From RI-106 sp964496875 (GTDB lineage: Bacteria > Cyanobacteriota > Vampirovibrionia > Obscuribacterales > Obscuribacteraceae), in contig CAZCBH010000007.1 in assembly GCA_964496875.1 (NCBI GenBank), positions 51,113 to 115,112 of the forward strand: DNA of 64,000 nucleotides. Direction: 5' to 3'. The position numbers were made by a program, and so were the translations under genes. Within the stretch, counting starts at the first letter, position 1; each line of letters begins with the position of its first letter. Shown one piece after another: positions 24,513 through 32,984 of this stretch. The notes beneath the pieces were generated by a model. The model made no database searches and was not told the DNA's origin. It worked only from the letters and a program-made list of their open reading frames with translations.

Positions 24513-26834
24513 TTACCGCACTCTTTTGGCCATTGCGTCGAAGACGGCTTGCCACTTCTTGATCTGGGCGTCCATCTGCGGCCCGCCCTCTTTCGCCTGT
24601 TCTATGGATTCCTGGAAGACCTTGGTCGCTTCCGCTTTCTTGCCCTGGGCCAGCAATACTTTGGAAAGGGCGCGTTTTACTTCTGCAATTTGCAGGGGGC
24701 GTCCGTATTTTTCGCGAATTTCCAGAGATTTTTTCAGATTCTTGACCGCTTCATCGAAATTGTTCTGGAGATAGTCGATGATACCGAGCCGCAGGTAGCT
24801 CTGGGAGAGAGATTTGTCAGAACTCTGACCGCCGGTGTCTTTCCTCAGCTGGAGAGCTTCCTCGTATTCTTTTTTGGCTTTGTCGTAATAGTTTACTTTT
24901 CCGCCGCTTCTGTTCGTGACCAGAATGAAGGCATCTCCCAGTCCATCCATGCGCAGCGCCATTTCGAGCTGAGATACTGTGGGATCTTCTTTGGCCAGCA
25001 TGACTGCCTGTTTCATATAAGCGCTTGCCGCTTCGAAATCACCCATCAGAATCTTTATCTGACCAAGGACCGAAAGGCAACGCATGATGTCGGCGCTGTG
25101 TCCTTCGTGGGCCTCATAATAGCCCCTCGCCTTTTGCACCAGGGTCTGGGCTTCCTTCAGGTTGTCGCCCTTTCCGTACATCATCAGCAGCGCTTTGTTG
25201 AAATAAACCTCGGCGGCCTCTTGCGATTCCGGAATCGACTTGGTGTCTTTGATAGACGCAATTTTCTCAAGCTCTTTCAAATAGGTGGCGGCCATGTCGT
25301 ATTCTTGAGATTCGGCGCTTGCTGCAATCAGATGGTGCAGAGCCAGGGCTTGTTTGGTTTTCGCCAGTTTTTCCTTGCTTGCATAGGTATAGGCTTTATA
25401 GAAATTGGAACGGGCTTCGAAGTAGTCCCCGGACTCGTATTCGTCCATGCCGTCCTGAATCAGCTCATCGTAAGGATTGCTGGTGTTTTTAGTGTCACCG
25501 GCATTACCCTTATTCTCTTTATTGTTGGACATGAGTCTGCCGGTCACCGGCACTATGACAAGAAGAGCGGCCACCACCGCGATGCCTATTAAAACCCGTT
25601 TGTCCTTCAATAACATGGCGATATTAGAAGAAGTATCAGGCTGAGAAGGGCTTGACGCGGAGCTACTTTCTATAGCCGTCTTCGTGTCCGGAGTGGTATC
25701 CGCCAGAGCATGGATGGTATTGTCTATAGTGCTGGTCTCCGCACCTGAATTCTTTGGTGCGGCGCTCGCTTCGCCGGCAGCGCCAGCAGTAGCAGAGACG
25801 GAGCCGGCTGCTGCCGCCGCCGCGGATATGGTGCCACCGCCGGTTTCGATTGCGTCTTTGTCTTCAACCGCTAAAAGCGCGTCTCGGAGCTCGTTCATGG
25901 ACTGGTATCTGAGGGCTGGGTCTTTCATCAAGCACTTCATCACCAGCGCTTCCAGCGATGCCGGTATCTCGTTGCCGGGGAAAGCCTCGGCAAAGGAGGC
26001 TGGATCTTCGTTGACATGCTTGTAAAGGCATTCTATTAGGTCCTGACCGATAATCGGAGGCGTTCCTATCAAAGAGCGGTAGAGAACACATCCGACCGAG
26101 TAGATATCGGAACGAGCATCCAGCTTTTTGCCCCGGCATTGCTCCGGGCTCATGTAGAGCGGAGAGCCGAAGACCTCACCGGTTTTCGTCAACTGATTCG
26201 AGCTCTCTGCGTCATCGGATACTTTGGCGATACCGAAATCGAGAATCTTCACCATCTCGTTTCCTTCATCATCCTTGACCAGCATTATGTTGCTCGGTTT
26301 CATATCGCGATGAATGACACCATTTTTGTGGGCGTGGCTCAAAGCTGAGCTTACCTGTTTAAACAGCTCTATCGCTCTTTTATAATCGATTCTCTCATCG
26401 CGATTGAGAAGATCCGCTAAGGTGTCGCCTTCCAGATAGTCGGTGACCAAATAGGGCTGTCCCTGCTCGTTCAATCCGAAATCGAAGACTTTGAGAATAT
26501 TTGGATGGTCCAGAACGCTCAAGGCTTCCGACTCTTTTTGAAAACGAGAGACCGTGGTCTCGTCTAGAGCCATATTGGGACGGAGCACTTTTACCGCCAC
26601 CACCCGTTTCATCAGAGTGTGGCGAGCTTTATACACCAGGCCCATGGCGCCGCCGCCTATGATCGAGAGCACTTCGTACTTGCCGGCGATGATACTGCCC
26701 ACCGAAGGCTCTGAGGAGACAGGGGTCAGAACTGTGCCGTCATGGGGACATTTGGTAACATCTGCGGAAAACTCCTGCTTGCATGCGATGCATACTTTGC
26801 GGCTGCCGGTGTCTTCTGGGGTTTTTGCGTTCAA
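24513..26834 (-). CDS. Ser/Thr protein kinase with zinc ribbon, membrane segment and TPR tail
   Basis: A 773-residue receptor-like kinase starting at a TTG with AAGGAG 7 bp upstream. A small zinc ribbon (CIACK, then CPHDGT; Cys15, Cys18, Cys29) precedes the kinase domain: glycine loop IGGGAMGLVYKA, Lys82 in VAVKVL, HRDMKPSN (Asp177), DFG (Asp199) and MSPEQC. All catalytic residues are present, so it should be active. A low-complexity Ala/Ser-rich linker and one transmembrane segment (about 412-433) follow, then about 330 residues of TPR-like helices outside the cytosol. This is the layout of Hanks-type sensor kinases. Its partner is probably the small TPR protein just downstream. Confidence 0.93.
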   Translation of the reverse strand: MNAKTPEDTGSRKVCIACKQEFSADVTKCPHDGTVLTPVSSEPSVGSIIAGKYEVLSIIGGGAMGLVYKARHTLMKRVVAVKVLRPNMALDETTVSRFQKESEALSVLDHPNILKVFDFGLNEQGQPYLVTDYLEGDTLADLLNRDERIDYKRAIELFKQVSSALSHAHKNGVIHRDMKPSNIMLVKDDEGNEMVKILDFGIAKVSDDAESSNQLTKTGEVFGSPLYMSPEQCRGKKLDARSDIYSVGCVLYRSLIGTPPIIGQDLIECLYKHVNEDPASFAEAFPGNEIPASLEALVMKCLMKDPALRYQSMNELRDALLAVEDKDAIETGGGTISAAAAAAGSVSATAGAAGEASAAPKNSGAETSTIDNTIHALADTTPDTKTAIESSSASSPSQPDTSSNIAMLLKDKRVLIGIAVVAALLVIVPVTGRLMSNNKENKGNAGDTKNTSNPYDELIQDGMDEYESGDYFEARSNFYKAYTYASKEKLAKTKQALALHHLIAASAESQEYDMAATYLKELEKIASIKDTKSIPESQEAAEVYFNKALLMMYGKGDNLKEAQTLVQKARGYYEAHEGHSADIMRCLSVLGQIKILMGDFEAASAYMKQAVMLAKEDPTVSQLEMALRMDGLGDAFILVTNRSGGKVNYYDKAKKEYEEALQLRKDTGGQSSDKSLSQSYLRLGIIDYLQNNFDEAVKNLKKSLEIREKYGRPLQIAEVKRALSKVLLAQGKKAEATKVFQESIEQAKEGGPQMDAQIKKWQAVFDAMAKRVR

Positions 26835-26963
26835 GTCTGTACTCCTTCATCTCATTATTTTAGAACAGATCAAGGATGCGACGCAGCCTAATTACAACCG
26901 GGGGTATTGTCAAGTTGTGATGCGGGTGCCTGGTCGGTGCGCTGGAGCGCGTATCAATCTATA

Positions 26964-28310
26964 ATGTTCCGCATGAGTTACAGTGAAGAAAGTTTAGACG
27001 GTCTCAAGCAAGCGGTTAAATTGTCTCCTGACAATGTCCCCCTTGGGAAGCATTACGCAGATACGCTCTTTGCCCTCGGTCATTTTGATGGTGCCGAAAA
27101 AGAGTATGGACGTTGTTTGAAGCTCAGTCCGGAGGACGTGGACCTGAAATGCGGTCTGGCGGCTTCTTTTTATCAGCTCGGTAAATACAGTCAGGCTCTG
27201 GTTCTGGTGGAGGCTTTGATCGCTTTGGCTTCTCCGCCTGCCCGGGCTCTGATTTTGCACTCCCGCCTCTTGCTCAATGACGGCGACTCGAAGACGGCAA
27301 AAGAGCAGTATTCGAGGGCTGTGGAGCTGGATCCAAGACTGGTCGATGTCTCATTATCGGAACGACTCTCGGTTGATCCAATTAATGTTAAAGAAAGAGT
27401 TCCTGCCGGTTTTGCCGAAGACTCTTATTTCGACGCGGATCTCGATCTTGAGATAGAAAAGCCCGCGGTCGGCTTCGAGAACGTGGGCGGTATGGAATCG
27501 GTGAAAGAGCAGATTCGGATGAAAATCATCCATCCGCTGAAGAACCCTGCCATCTATGAAGCCTATGGAAAGAAAGTGGGCGGCGGCATCTTGCTTTATG
27601 GACCCCCGGGCTGCGGCAAGACCCATATTGCCCGTGCCACTGCCGGCGAAATCAAGTCTGCTTTTATTTCTGTGGGCATCAACGAGGTGCTCGACATGTG
27701 GTTGGGCAGCTCAGAGAAGAATCTGCATGAGATTTTCGAGAGCGCCCGGGCTCATACTCCTGCAGTTCTGTTTTTCGACGAAGTTGATGCCCTTGCCGCC
27801 AGTCGCACTGATTTGAAGACATCCAGCGGTAAGCAGGTCATTAACCAGTTTCTGGCGGAGTTAGATGGTGTCGAGACCTCTAATGAAGGTATCCTTATTC
27901 TTGCTGCCACCAACGCACCATGGCATCTCGACTCGGCTTTCAGAAGACCGGGCCGTTTCGACCGGGTTATATTCGTTCCTCCTCCGGATCAAGCGGGGCG
28001 GGTGGAGATTCTGCGTATCCTGACCCGGGGTAAGCCTGTCAAAGAGATTGATTTTGTTCATCTGGCGAAGAAGACGGATAAGTTTTCCGGGGCGGACTTG
28101 AAGAATCTGGTCGATGTGGCGATTGAAGGAAAGTTGGAACAGGCGCTGAAGTCGGGCGTTCCGGAGCCATTGACCACAAAGGACCTCGAGAAGGCGCTCA
28201 AGATTGTAAAACCTTCCACTGCCGAATGGTTCGCCACCGCTCGTAATTATGCTCTCTATTCGAATCAGGGCGGGGCGTATGACGAGATTCTGAAGTACTT
28301 TAAAAAGTGA
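26964..28310 (+). CDS. TPR and AAA+ ATPase protein
   Basis: A product of about 448 residues with two to three TPR units at the N-terminus (DNVPLGKHYADTLFALGHFD) and a classical AAA domain: Walker A GPPGCGKT (about residue 212), Walker B LFFDEVDAL, sensor 1 AATN, and arginine fingers in RRPGRFDR. The sequence is closest in style to Vps4/katanin/Cdc48 D-domain ATPases, which remodel proteins as hexamers. No protease or membrane segment is present. ATG 26964 or 26973 are both possible; no clear binding site is seen. The stop overlaps the GTG of the outer-membrane gene (GTGA), so they are translationally coupled. It is divergent from the TPR kinase. Confidence 0.88.
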   Translation: MFRMSYSEESLDGLKQAVKLSPDNVPLGKHYADTLFALGHFDGAEKEYGRCLKLSPEDVDLKCGLAASFYQLGKYSQALVLVEALIALASPPARALILHSRLLLNDGDSKTAKEQYSRAVELDPRLVDVSLSERLSVDPINVKERVPAGFAEDSYFDADLDLEIEKPAVGFENVGGMESVKEQIRMKIIHPLKNPAIYEAYGKKVGGGILLYGPPGCGKTHIARATAGEIKSAFISVGINEVLDMWLGSSEKNLHEIFESARAHTPAVLFFDEVDALAASRTDLKTSSGKQVINQFLAELDGVETSNEGILILAATNAPWHLDSAFRRPGRFDRVIFVPPPDQAGRVEILRILTRGKPVKEIDFVHLAKKTDKFSGADLKNLVDVAIEGKLEQALKSGVPEPLTTKDLEKALKIVKPSTAEWFATARNYALYSNQGGAYDEILKYFKK

Positions 28311-29542
28311 TATATACACGTTCGATTCTTTTCGGTGTATTTTTAGCCGGCTTTCTCTCAGTTAGTACGATGAGCTCTGGCTTCGCTGCGGTCAATGGTC
28401 TGGAGGAAGTGGGGCACAGTTTTCAGGCCGATATGCGCGGTGGAACCGAAGTTGCCGTCGGTGATACCGCTCTTTCCCAAATTCGCCAGCCCGCATCCTG
28501 TGCGCTCCATCAGCGGGGTCGGGTCGATTCGAAGATGACCTTCATCAATCCGATTTTCTCCAACCGCGGGCCCTTGAATACATCTAACTTCTCTTCTTTC
28601 GGAAAACCAAATTTCAGCGTCGGTTATGCCGGCCCTCTTAAAGAGAGGCTCTACATGGGATTGACTGTCTACAGCAAAATGAGCGGTTCGGCAAAGTATC
28701 GCAATTATTATCCTGGCTTCAACGGCGTTCAGGAAACTTCCTCGTCACTCTGGAACTATGGAGCTGCCACAACTTTTTCTTACAGAGTGAACGAGAAACT
28801 GATGTTTGGGGTGGCACCACGGGTAGAGCTAATGGGGGCCGGTGCCAGAACCTTGAGGAACGGTTTCAATGTCGATTTCAACAAAGCCTATACCGTAGGA
28901 GCCGGATATACACTCGGTGTGCTCTATCTGCCCCGGCCCAATGTTTATCTTGGGGCTAGCTATCGCTCCTCCTCCTGGATGCTTCCCCTTGCCACCACCA
29001 GAAGTTCTATGGAAGCCGCATCCGGTGGAGGGTCTATATCAGGACCATTGCGGCTGAAGTCTTTCAGCCTGCCCCAGCGCGTCTCCTTTGGCGCTTCATG
29101 GAAGCCTCGGGATAACTTCCGGCTGGCGACCGAGGCAGGCTATCTCGCCAATCGCAATACGTTTCTCGGAAGTTCTAATCTCGGTGGACTGATCAACACC
29201 GGTGTGCCTCTGGGCTATCAAGACCTCTGGATTTTGAACGGCGGTTTCGACTATGACTTCAAGAACGGACTTGGCCTGTCGGGTGGTTACAGTTTCAACA
29301 CCGCTCCGATGAGTCGCAATCGTATAGTACCTGCCTTTGCCTCCACGAATCAGAATACGATCACCTATGGTGTTCGATACGCGAAGGAGCGTTTCTGGCT
29401 TGGTGCCGCCCACATGATCGGTTTGCCTTCCCGGGCGTTCAATCGCGGCGTCAGTCCGTATCCCGGCACACCTCAGTATGATAACGCCCATGTTAAAGAG
29501 TTCATCCAGAGCCTTACTGTCGGAGTCGGTTTTAGAATTTGA
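28307..29542 (+). CDS. FadL-like outer-membrane beta-barrel protein
   Basis: A 411-residue protein with a signal peptide (SILFGVFLAGFLSVSTMSSGFAA, cut near FAA/VNG) and a mature part of alternating polar/apolar strands ending in Phe-Arg-Ile, as in barrel proteins. The N-terminal GTEVAVGDTALSQIRQPAS resembles the FadL/OMPP1 start, where small residues precede NPA. Glycine-rich strands such as FGVAPRVELMG, YTVGAGYTLGVLYLP and KNGLGLSGGYSFNTAP fit a FadL-type channel for hydrophobic compounds. It starts at a GTG overlapping the ATPase stop. Its presence shows that the organism has an outer membrane. Confidence 0.8.
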   Translation: MIYTRSILFGVFLAGFLSVSTMSSGFAAVNGLEEVGHSFQADMRGGTEVAVGDTALSQIRQPASCALHQRGRVDSKMTFINPIFSNRGPLNTSNFSSFGKPNFSVGYAGPLKERLYMGLTVYSKMSGSAKYRNYYPGFNGVQETSSSLWNYGAATTFSYRVNEKLMFGVAPRVELMGAGARTLRNGFNVDFNKAYTVGAGYTLGVLYLPRPNVYLGASYRSSSWMLPLATTRSSMEAASGGGSISGPLRLKSFSLPQRVSFGASWKPRDNFRLATEAGYLANRNTFLGSSNLGGLINTGVPLGYQDLWILNGGFDYDFKNGLGLSGGYSFNTAPMSRNRIVPAFASTNQNTITYGVRYAKERFWLGAAHMIGLPSRAFNRGVSPYPGTPQYDNAHVKEFIQSLTVGVGFRI

Positions 29543-29630
29543 TCGGGTCGAGCGTTTACTCCTGGAGATGCTTGTCAATAAGATATATTTTCCTCGTTCT
29601 CATTCAATTTTTCCTGCTGGGGCTAAGACG

Positions 29631-30182
29631 ATGCAAGAGTCTAATATCGGAGCGATAGGAACAGTGGAGCTGCCCGGACGCTGGAGCAACACTGCCGGGA
29701 CAGGAGGGCGAGTAGGGCTAGCCTGGGAGCGGGTGTTTAACTTTCGCGGTCAAGACCGAGTCGAGATTATCTTCAAGTATCGGGGCGTGCCTATAGACGA
29801 AGCCTCTCGCAAGGTGCTCAATTTTTTGACGGCCCAGGGACCTATTCCGTCCCTCGATCGAGAGCAGATACTCGCCCTGCATACAGTGCTGGGAGTTGCC
29901 ACCGTGGGTGATAACCAGTACACCAACAACAATGAGCCTGGTTCTTTAGAAGGACCGCGCTTTCACCTGGAGCAGGCTTCAGTGGTTACTATTTCCGGTC
30001 GCAATGTATTGCGGGTGCGGGGACGTTTTGTCAATAAGCTCTATTACGATGGTATCTTTTATACAGCCGGCAAAGACGGCCGGGTCGTGGAGGAGCTTTT
30101 CTTACAGTCTCCTGAAACAGCGGATTTCGATTCTATAAAGGAAGACTACCAGACGATTCTCGATTCTATTGTCTGGCGCTGA
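29631..30182 (+). CDS. Protein of unknown function downstream of barrel gene
   Basis: The frame is open from 29478, but the plausible start is ATG 29631, preceded by GGGG at about 8 bp; ATG 29568 is an alternative. The product has about 183 residues with no signal peptide or membrane segment. It is a mix of beta-strands (RVEIIFKYRGVPIDE, VVTISGRNVLRVRGRF, LYYDGIFYTAGKDGRVVEEL) and ends in ETADFDSIKEDYQTILDSIVWR, which resembles the end of DUF1795-type or PsbP-like proteins. I cannot name a family. It is the last gene of the ATPase/barrel unit and stops 8 bp before the convergent LRR gene. Confidence 0.6.
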   Translation: MQESNIGAIGTVELPGRWSNTAGTGGRVGLAWERVFNFRGQDRVEIIFKYRGVPIDEASRKVLNFLTAQGPIPSLDREQILALHTVLGVATVGDNQYTNNNEPGSLEGPRFHLEQASVVTISGRNVLRVRGRFVNKLYYDGIFYTAGKDGRVVEELFLQSPETADFDSIKEDYQTILDSIVWR

Positions 30183-30189
30183 GCTAGTA

Positions 30190-32970
30190 CTAAGACCAGA
30201 CCGAGAGAATTTCGCACTGGGGCAGCGCGGTCGCCACCCGGTTTACTATCACCGAATCGACATCTTCCTGGGTTATATAAATCCTGCTAAGATTTCGCAA
30301 CCCTTCTAAATCGACTAGGTCACCGTATTTGATATCGGTGTCGACCAGGTTGAGAAACTCGAGTTCGGTCAAATCGCGCAGATGATGCAGGCATTCTCTG
30401 GTAACTGGCGAGTTTGAAATATCGAGGTCGCGCAGGGCTTTGAGATGTCTGATCTGCTCGATGCTTTGATCAGTGATCTCGCTTTGACCTATCCTGAGTT
30501 CGACAAGATTGGTCAGCCGTTTGAGGCAGCTCAAGCTATCCGGACCGATACCGGTATTTTGCAAGTCGAGCACTATCAACTGGGTCAGATTTTTGATATT
30601 GCTCAGTCCCTCATCAGAGATTAGAGTAAAGCCCAGACGCAGGGTCTGAAGATTGATCAGGTTCTTGATATAGTTCAAGCCGCTATTTCCGACACTGCTG
30701 TTGCTCAGGTTCAGTCTTCTTAGACCGGGCATCAGCTTGAGACAAGATAAGCCTGTACTTTTGAAGCGTTTGCAATTGTGCAGATCGATGGACTGCAGTT
30801 TGGTTAGATTGCTGAGAAAAGAGAGACCCTGGTCGGTTATTTCGGTATCCGACAGATTGAGGGTTTTTAGACCACTCAGACCGCTCACATGAAGAAGCCC
30901 GGCATCAGAAATTTTTGTGCCCGACAGATTGAGATCTTCCAGTTTTTGATTGGAGGAGATATAGGCAAGACCGTTGTCTGTGATCTGGGATCTGGAAAAA
31001 TCCAGCTCTCTTACATTATTGAGTCCTTTCAAAAATGAGGCGCCCTGGTCGGTGACTTTGCCGAGTCTTAGGTTCCTCAATTTCGTAAGCGCTCTTACAT
31101 TCTCAAGATCATCATCTTCCAGGCTGTTGGGAAAATCTATGTATCTGAGATTGCTCATGTGGCTGAGAGTGGCCAGGCAGCGATTGGTGAATTTGCTTCC
31201 GGATAGTGCCAGATACTTCAAAGAGAAAAGCGCTCTCAAATAGGTGGCACCGGCGTCGGTGCAGCCGGTGAGATTCAGATCCAACTCTTCCAGATACTTT
31301 AGAGATTCGATATCTTTCAGGATGTCATCTTCGAGGCTCAAGCAGCCTTTTAGATTGAGAGAGCGCAAGTTCTCGAGCTCATCTAGACCTTTCAGTTCGC
31401 TTGCCGTGAAGGCGTTGTTGGCAAGATCGAGAATTTGCAAAGACGGCAGATTCTTAAGCTCTACTTTCGCTCCGGCCGATCTCAAAGTGAGCTCTTTGAG
31501 ATGAGGTAACGACATCACCTGTAGTTTCATGTTTCTGGTGAATTCTTCCAGATCCGGGTCGCTATTATCTAGAATGGCGCTTATCGTAAGCTTCTCCAGT
31601 TTCTTGAGATCGCTTAACAAAGAGCTGCTGTTACTGTTGATCAGCATGGTTCTGATGGTCAGATCGCGAAGCTCTTTCAGTTTGCTCAAATGAATGAGCG
31701 CGTCATCCGAGAGCTGATTGGTGCGTATGAACAATCGTCTCAGTTTTTTGAGGCGGCCTACGTTAGCCATGCCTATCTCTGTCAGATCATCGGCTCTCAA
31801 TACCAGTCTTCGGAGATTCGGAAATTTGTCCAGGCAGGTAAGACCGGAATCGCTAATGTTGGCGAATACCAGATAGAAGTCGGTCAGGTAGCAGGGACTA
31901 TCTATCTGAGCAAGGACATCATCGGTGATGCTGTTACCTTCCAGAAGCAGGTTGGATAGAGAAGGCAGCGATGCGATCACGCCCAGACCGGCATTATCCA
32001 TATGGGTGAAAGACAGTTTGAGCTCTTTCAAAGTCGGTACCGAAGCCAGATCCGTCAGCGTATCCGGGGCCAGATAGCAGGCGGTGAGATGCAGGCTCCG
32101 CAAATGAGGCAGACCGGCGATCTGGCGCAGTCCCCCTTCGGTGATGTCGCAGCCGCCCAGACGAAGCTCTCTAAGTCCGCTTAAATGTTTTATGTTCCGC
32201 CAGTCTTCTTCATCGAGAAAGTCGCAGATCAGATCCAGCGACTGGATGTCGTCTGGCTTCAGGGTCCTGAAGTGATGCAGTCCGCTATTGCCGGTTATCT
32301 CCAGGCGGACGAAGTCTCTACGGGCGACTTCCACCAGGCTCCGAGCCGGTCCCAGGTCTTGCCAGTCCCGTTTACCGGATTCAGCGGTGCGAGCTACCCA
32401 GACTTTACCCAGCGGATCTAATTCGGGAAAGCGCAGGGTGCGTTTCGATCTCGAGACCAGATTGCAGCGGGGCAGGTGATCGCGCAGCTTCTGGGCGCCC
32501 TGCTCGGTGATTCTGGTGTGGTCCACATAGAGTCGTCTGAGCTTGGTAAGAGAATGGAGATAATCGAGACCGTCGTCGGAGATGGCTGTGAATCCGAGAT
32601 CTAGAGTATGGAGATTCTCGAGATTGACCAGATAGATCATGCCCCGGTCCGTCACCGGGCTTTCTGGCAGGGTGAGATAGCGCAATCCCAGAAGATTTTG
32701 CACACATGCCAGCTCCAGATCGGTGACATGGCGCTGGCGAAAGTCGAGAGAAACCAGAGAGTATGGATCGAGGGCGTTGAGCAGATTGATATCGGCCCTT
32801 GGCGAGACGAGAAGGTGCAGTTCCGCGTATTCGGGCACATTGACATAGCCCCGGGCTTCACCGACGGGCATATCCCACCAGTTGCCTCCGCCTCCATCTC
32901 TTTTGATCAGATAGAGAGCACCCAGGGATTGCTCACTTGGAAATACAACCGTTCTTTGAGATACCGACAT
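30190..32970 (-). CDS. Large leucine-rich repeat protein with duplicated N-terminal domain
   Basis: A 926-residue protein with about 30 leucine-rich repeats of the 23-25-residue type LTDxGLxxLxxLxxLxxLxLxxT, from about residue 80 to 170 and again from 250 to the end. There is no signal peptide. An unnamed module of about 85 residues occurs twice: near residues 7-85 (RTVVFPSEQSLGALYLIKRD ... WWDMPVGEARGYVNVP ... LDPYSLVSLDF) and near 177-260 (RTLRFPELDPLGKVWVARTA ... WQDLGPARSLVEVA ... LKPDDIQSLDL). LRR arcs bind proteins, so a recognition role is likely. It lies 14 bp after the APC permease gene and may be part of the leftward operon. Confidence 0.9.
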   Translation of the reverse strand: MSVSQRTVVFPSEQSLGALYLIKRDGGGGNWWDMPVGEARGYVNVPEYAELHLLVSPRADINLLNALDPYSLVSLDFRQRHVTDLELACVQNLLGLRYLTLPESPVTDRGMIYLVNLENLHTLDLGFTAISDDGLDYLHSLTKLRRLYVDHTRITEQGAQKLRDHLPRCNLVSRSKRTLRFPELDPLGKVWVARTAESGKRDWQDLGPARSLVEVARRDFVRLEITGNSGLHHFRTLKPDDIQSLDLICDFLDEEDWRNIKHLSGLRELRLGGCDITEGGLRQIAGLPHLRSLHLTACYLAPDTLTDLASVPTLKELKLSFTHMDNAGLGVIASLPSLSNLLLEGNSITDDVLAQIDSPCYLTDFYLVFANISDSGLTCLDKFPNLRRLVLRADDLTEIGMANVGRLKKLRRLFIRTNQLSDDALIHLSKLKELRDLTIRTMLINSNSSSLLSDLKKLEKLTISAILDNSDPDLEEFTRNMKLQVMSLPHLKELTLRSAGAKVELKNLPSLQILDLANNAFTASELKGLDELENLRSLNLKGCLSLEDDILKDIESLKYLEELDLNLTGCTDAGATYLRALFSLKYLALSGSKFTNRCLATLSHMSNLRYIDFPNSLEDDDLENVRALTKLRNLRLGKVTDQGASFLKGLNNVRELDFSRSQITDNGLAYISSNQKLEDLNLSGTKISDAGLLHVSGLSGLKTLNLSDTEITDQGLSFLSNLTKLQSIDLHNCKRFKSTGLSCLKLMPGLRRLNLSNSSVGNSGLNYIKNLINLQTLRLGFTLISDEGLSNIKNLTQLIVLDLQNTGIGPDSLSCLKRLTNLVELRIGQSEITDQSIEQIRHLKALRDLDISNSPVTRECLHHLRDLTELEFLNLVDTDIKYGDLVDLEGLRNLSRIYITQEDVDSVIVNRVATALPQCEILSVWS

Positions 32971-32984
32971 TGGTACTTTTACTG

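Noticed and set aside
24375..25592. 405-codon frame antisense to the TPR kinase
   Set aside because: The opposite strand carries a complete kinase and TPR protein; the antisense product is Phe/His-rich with no recognisable domain.
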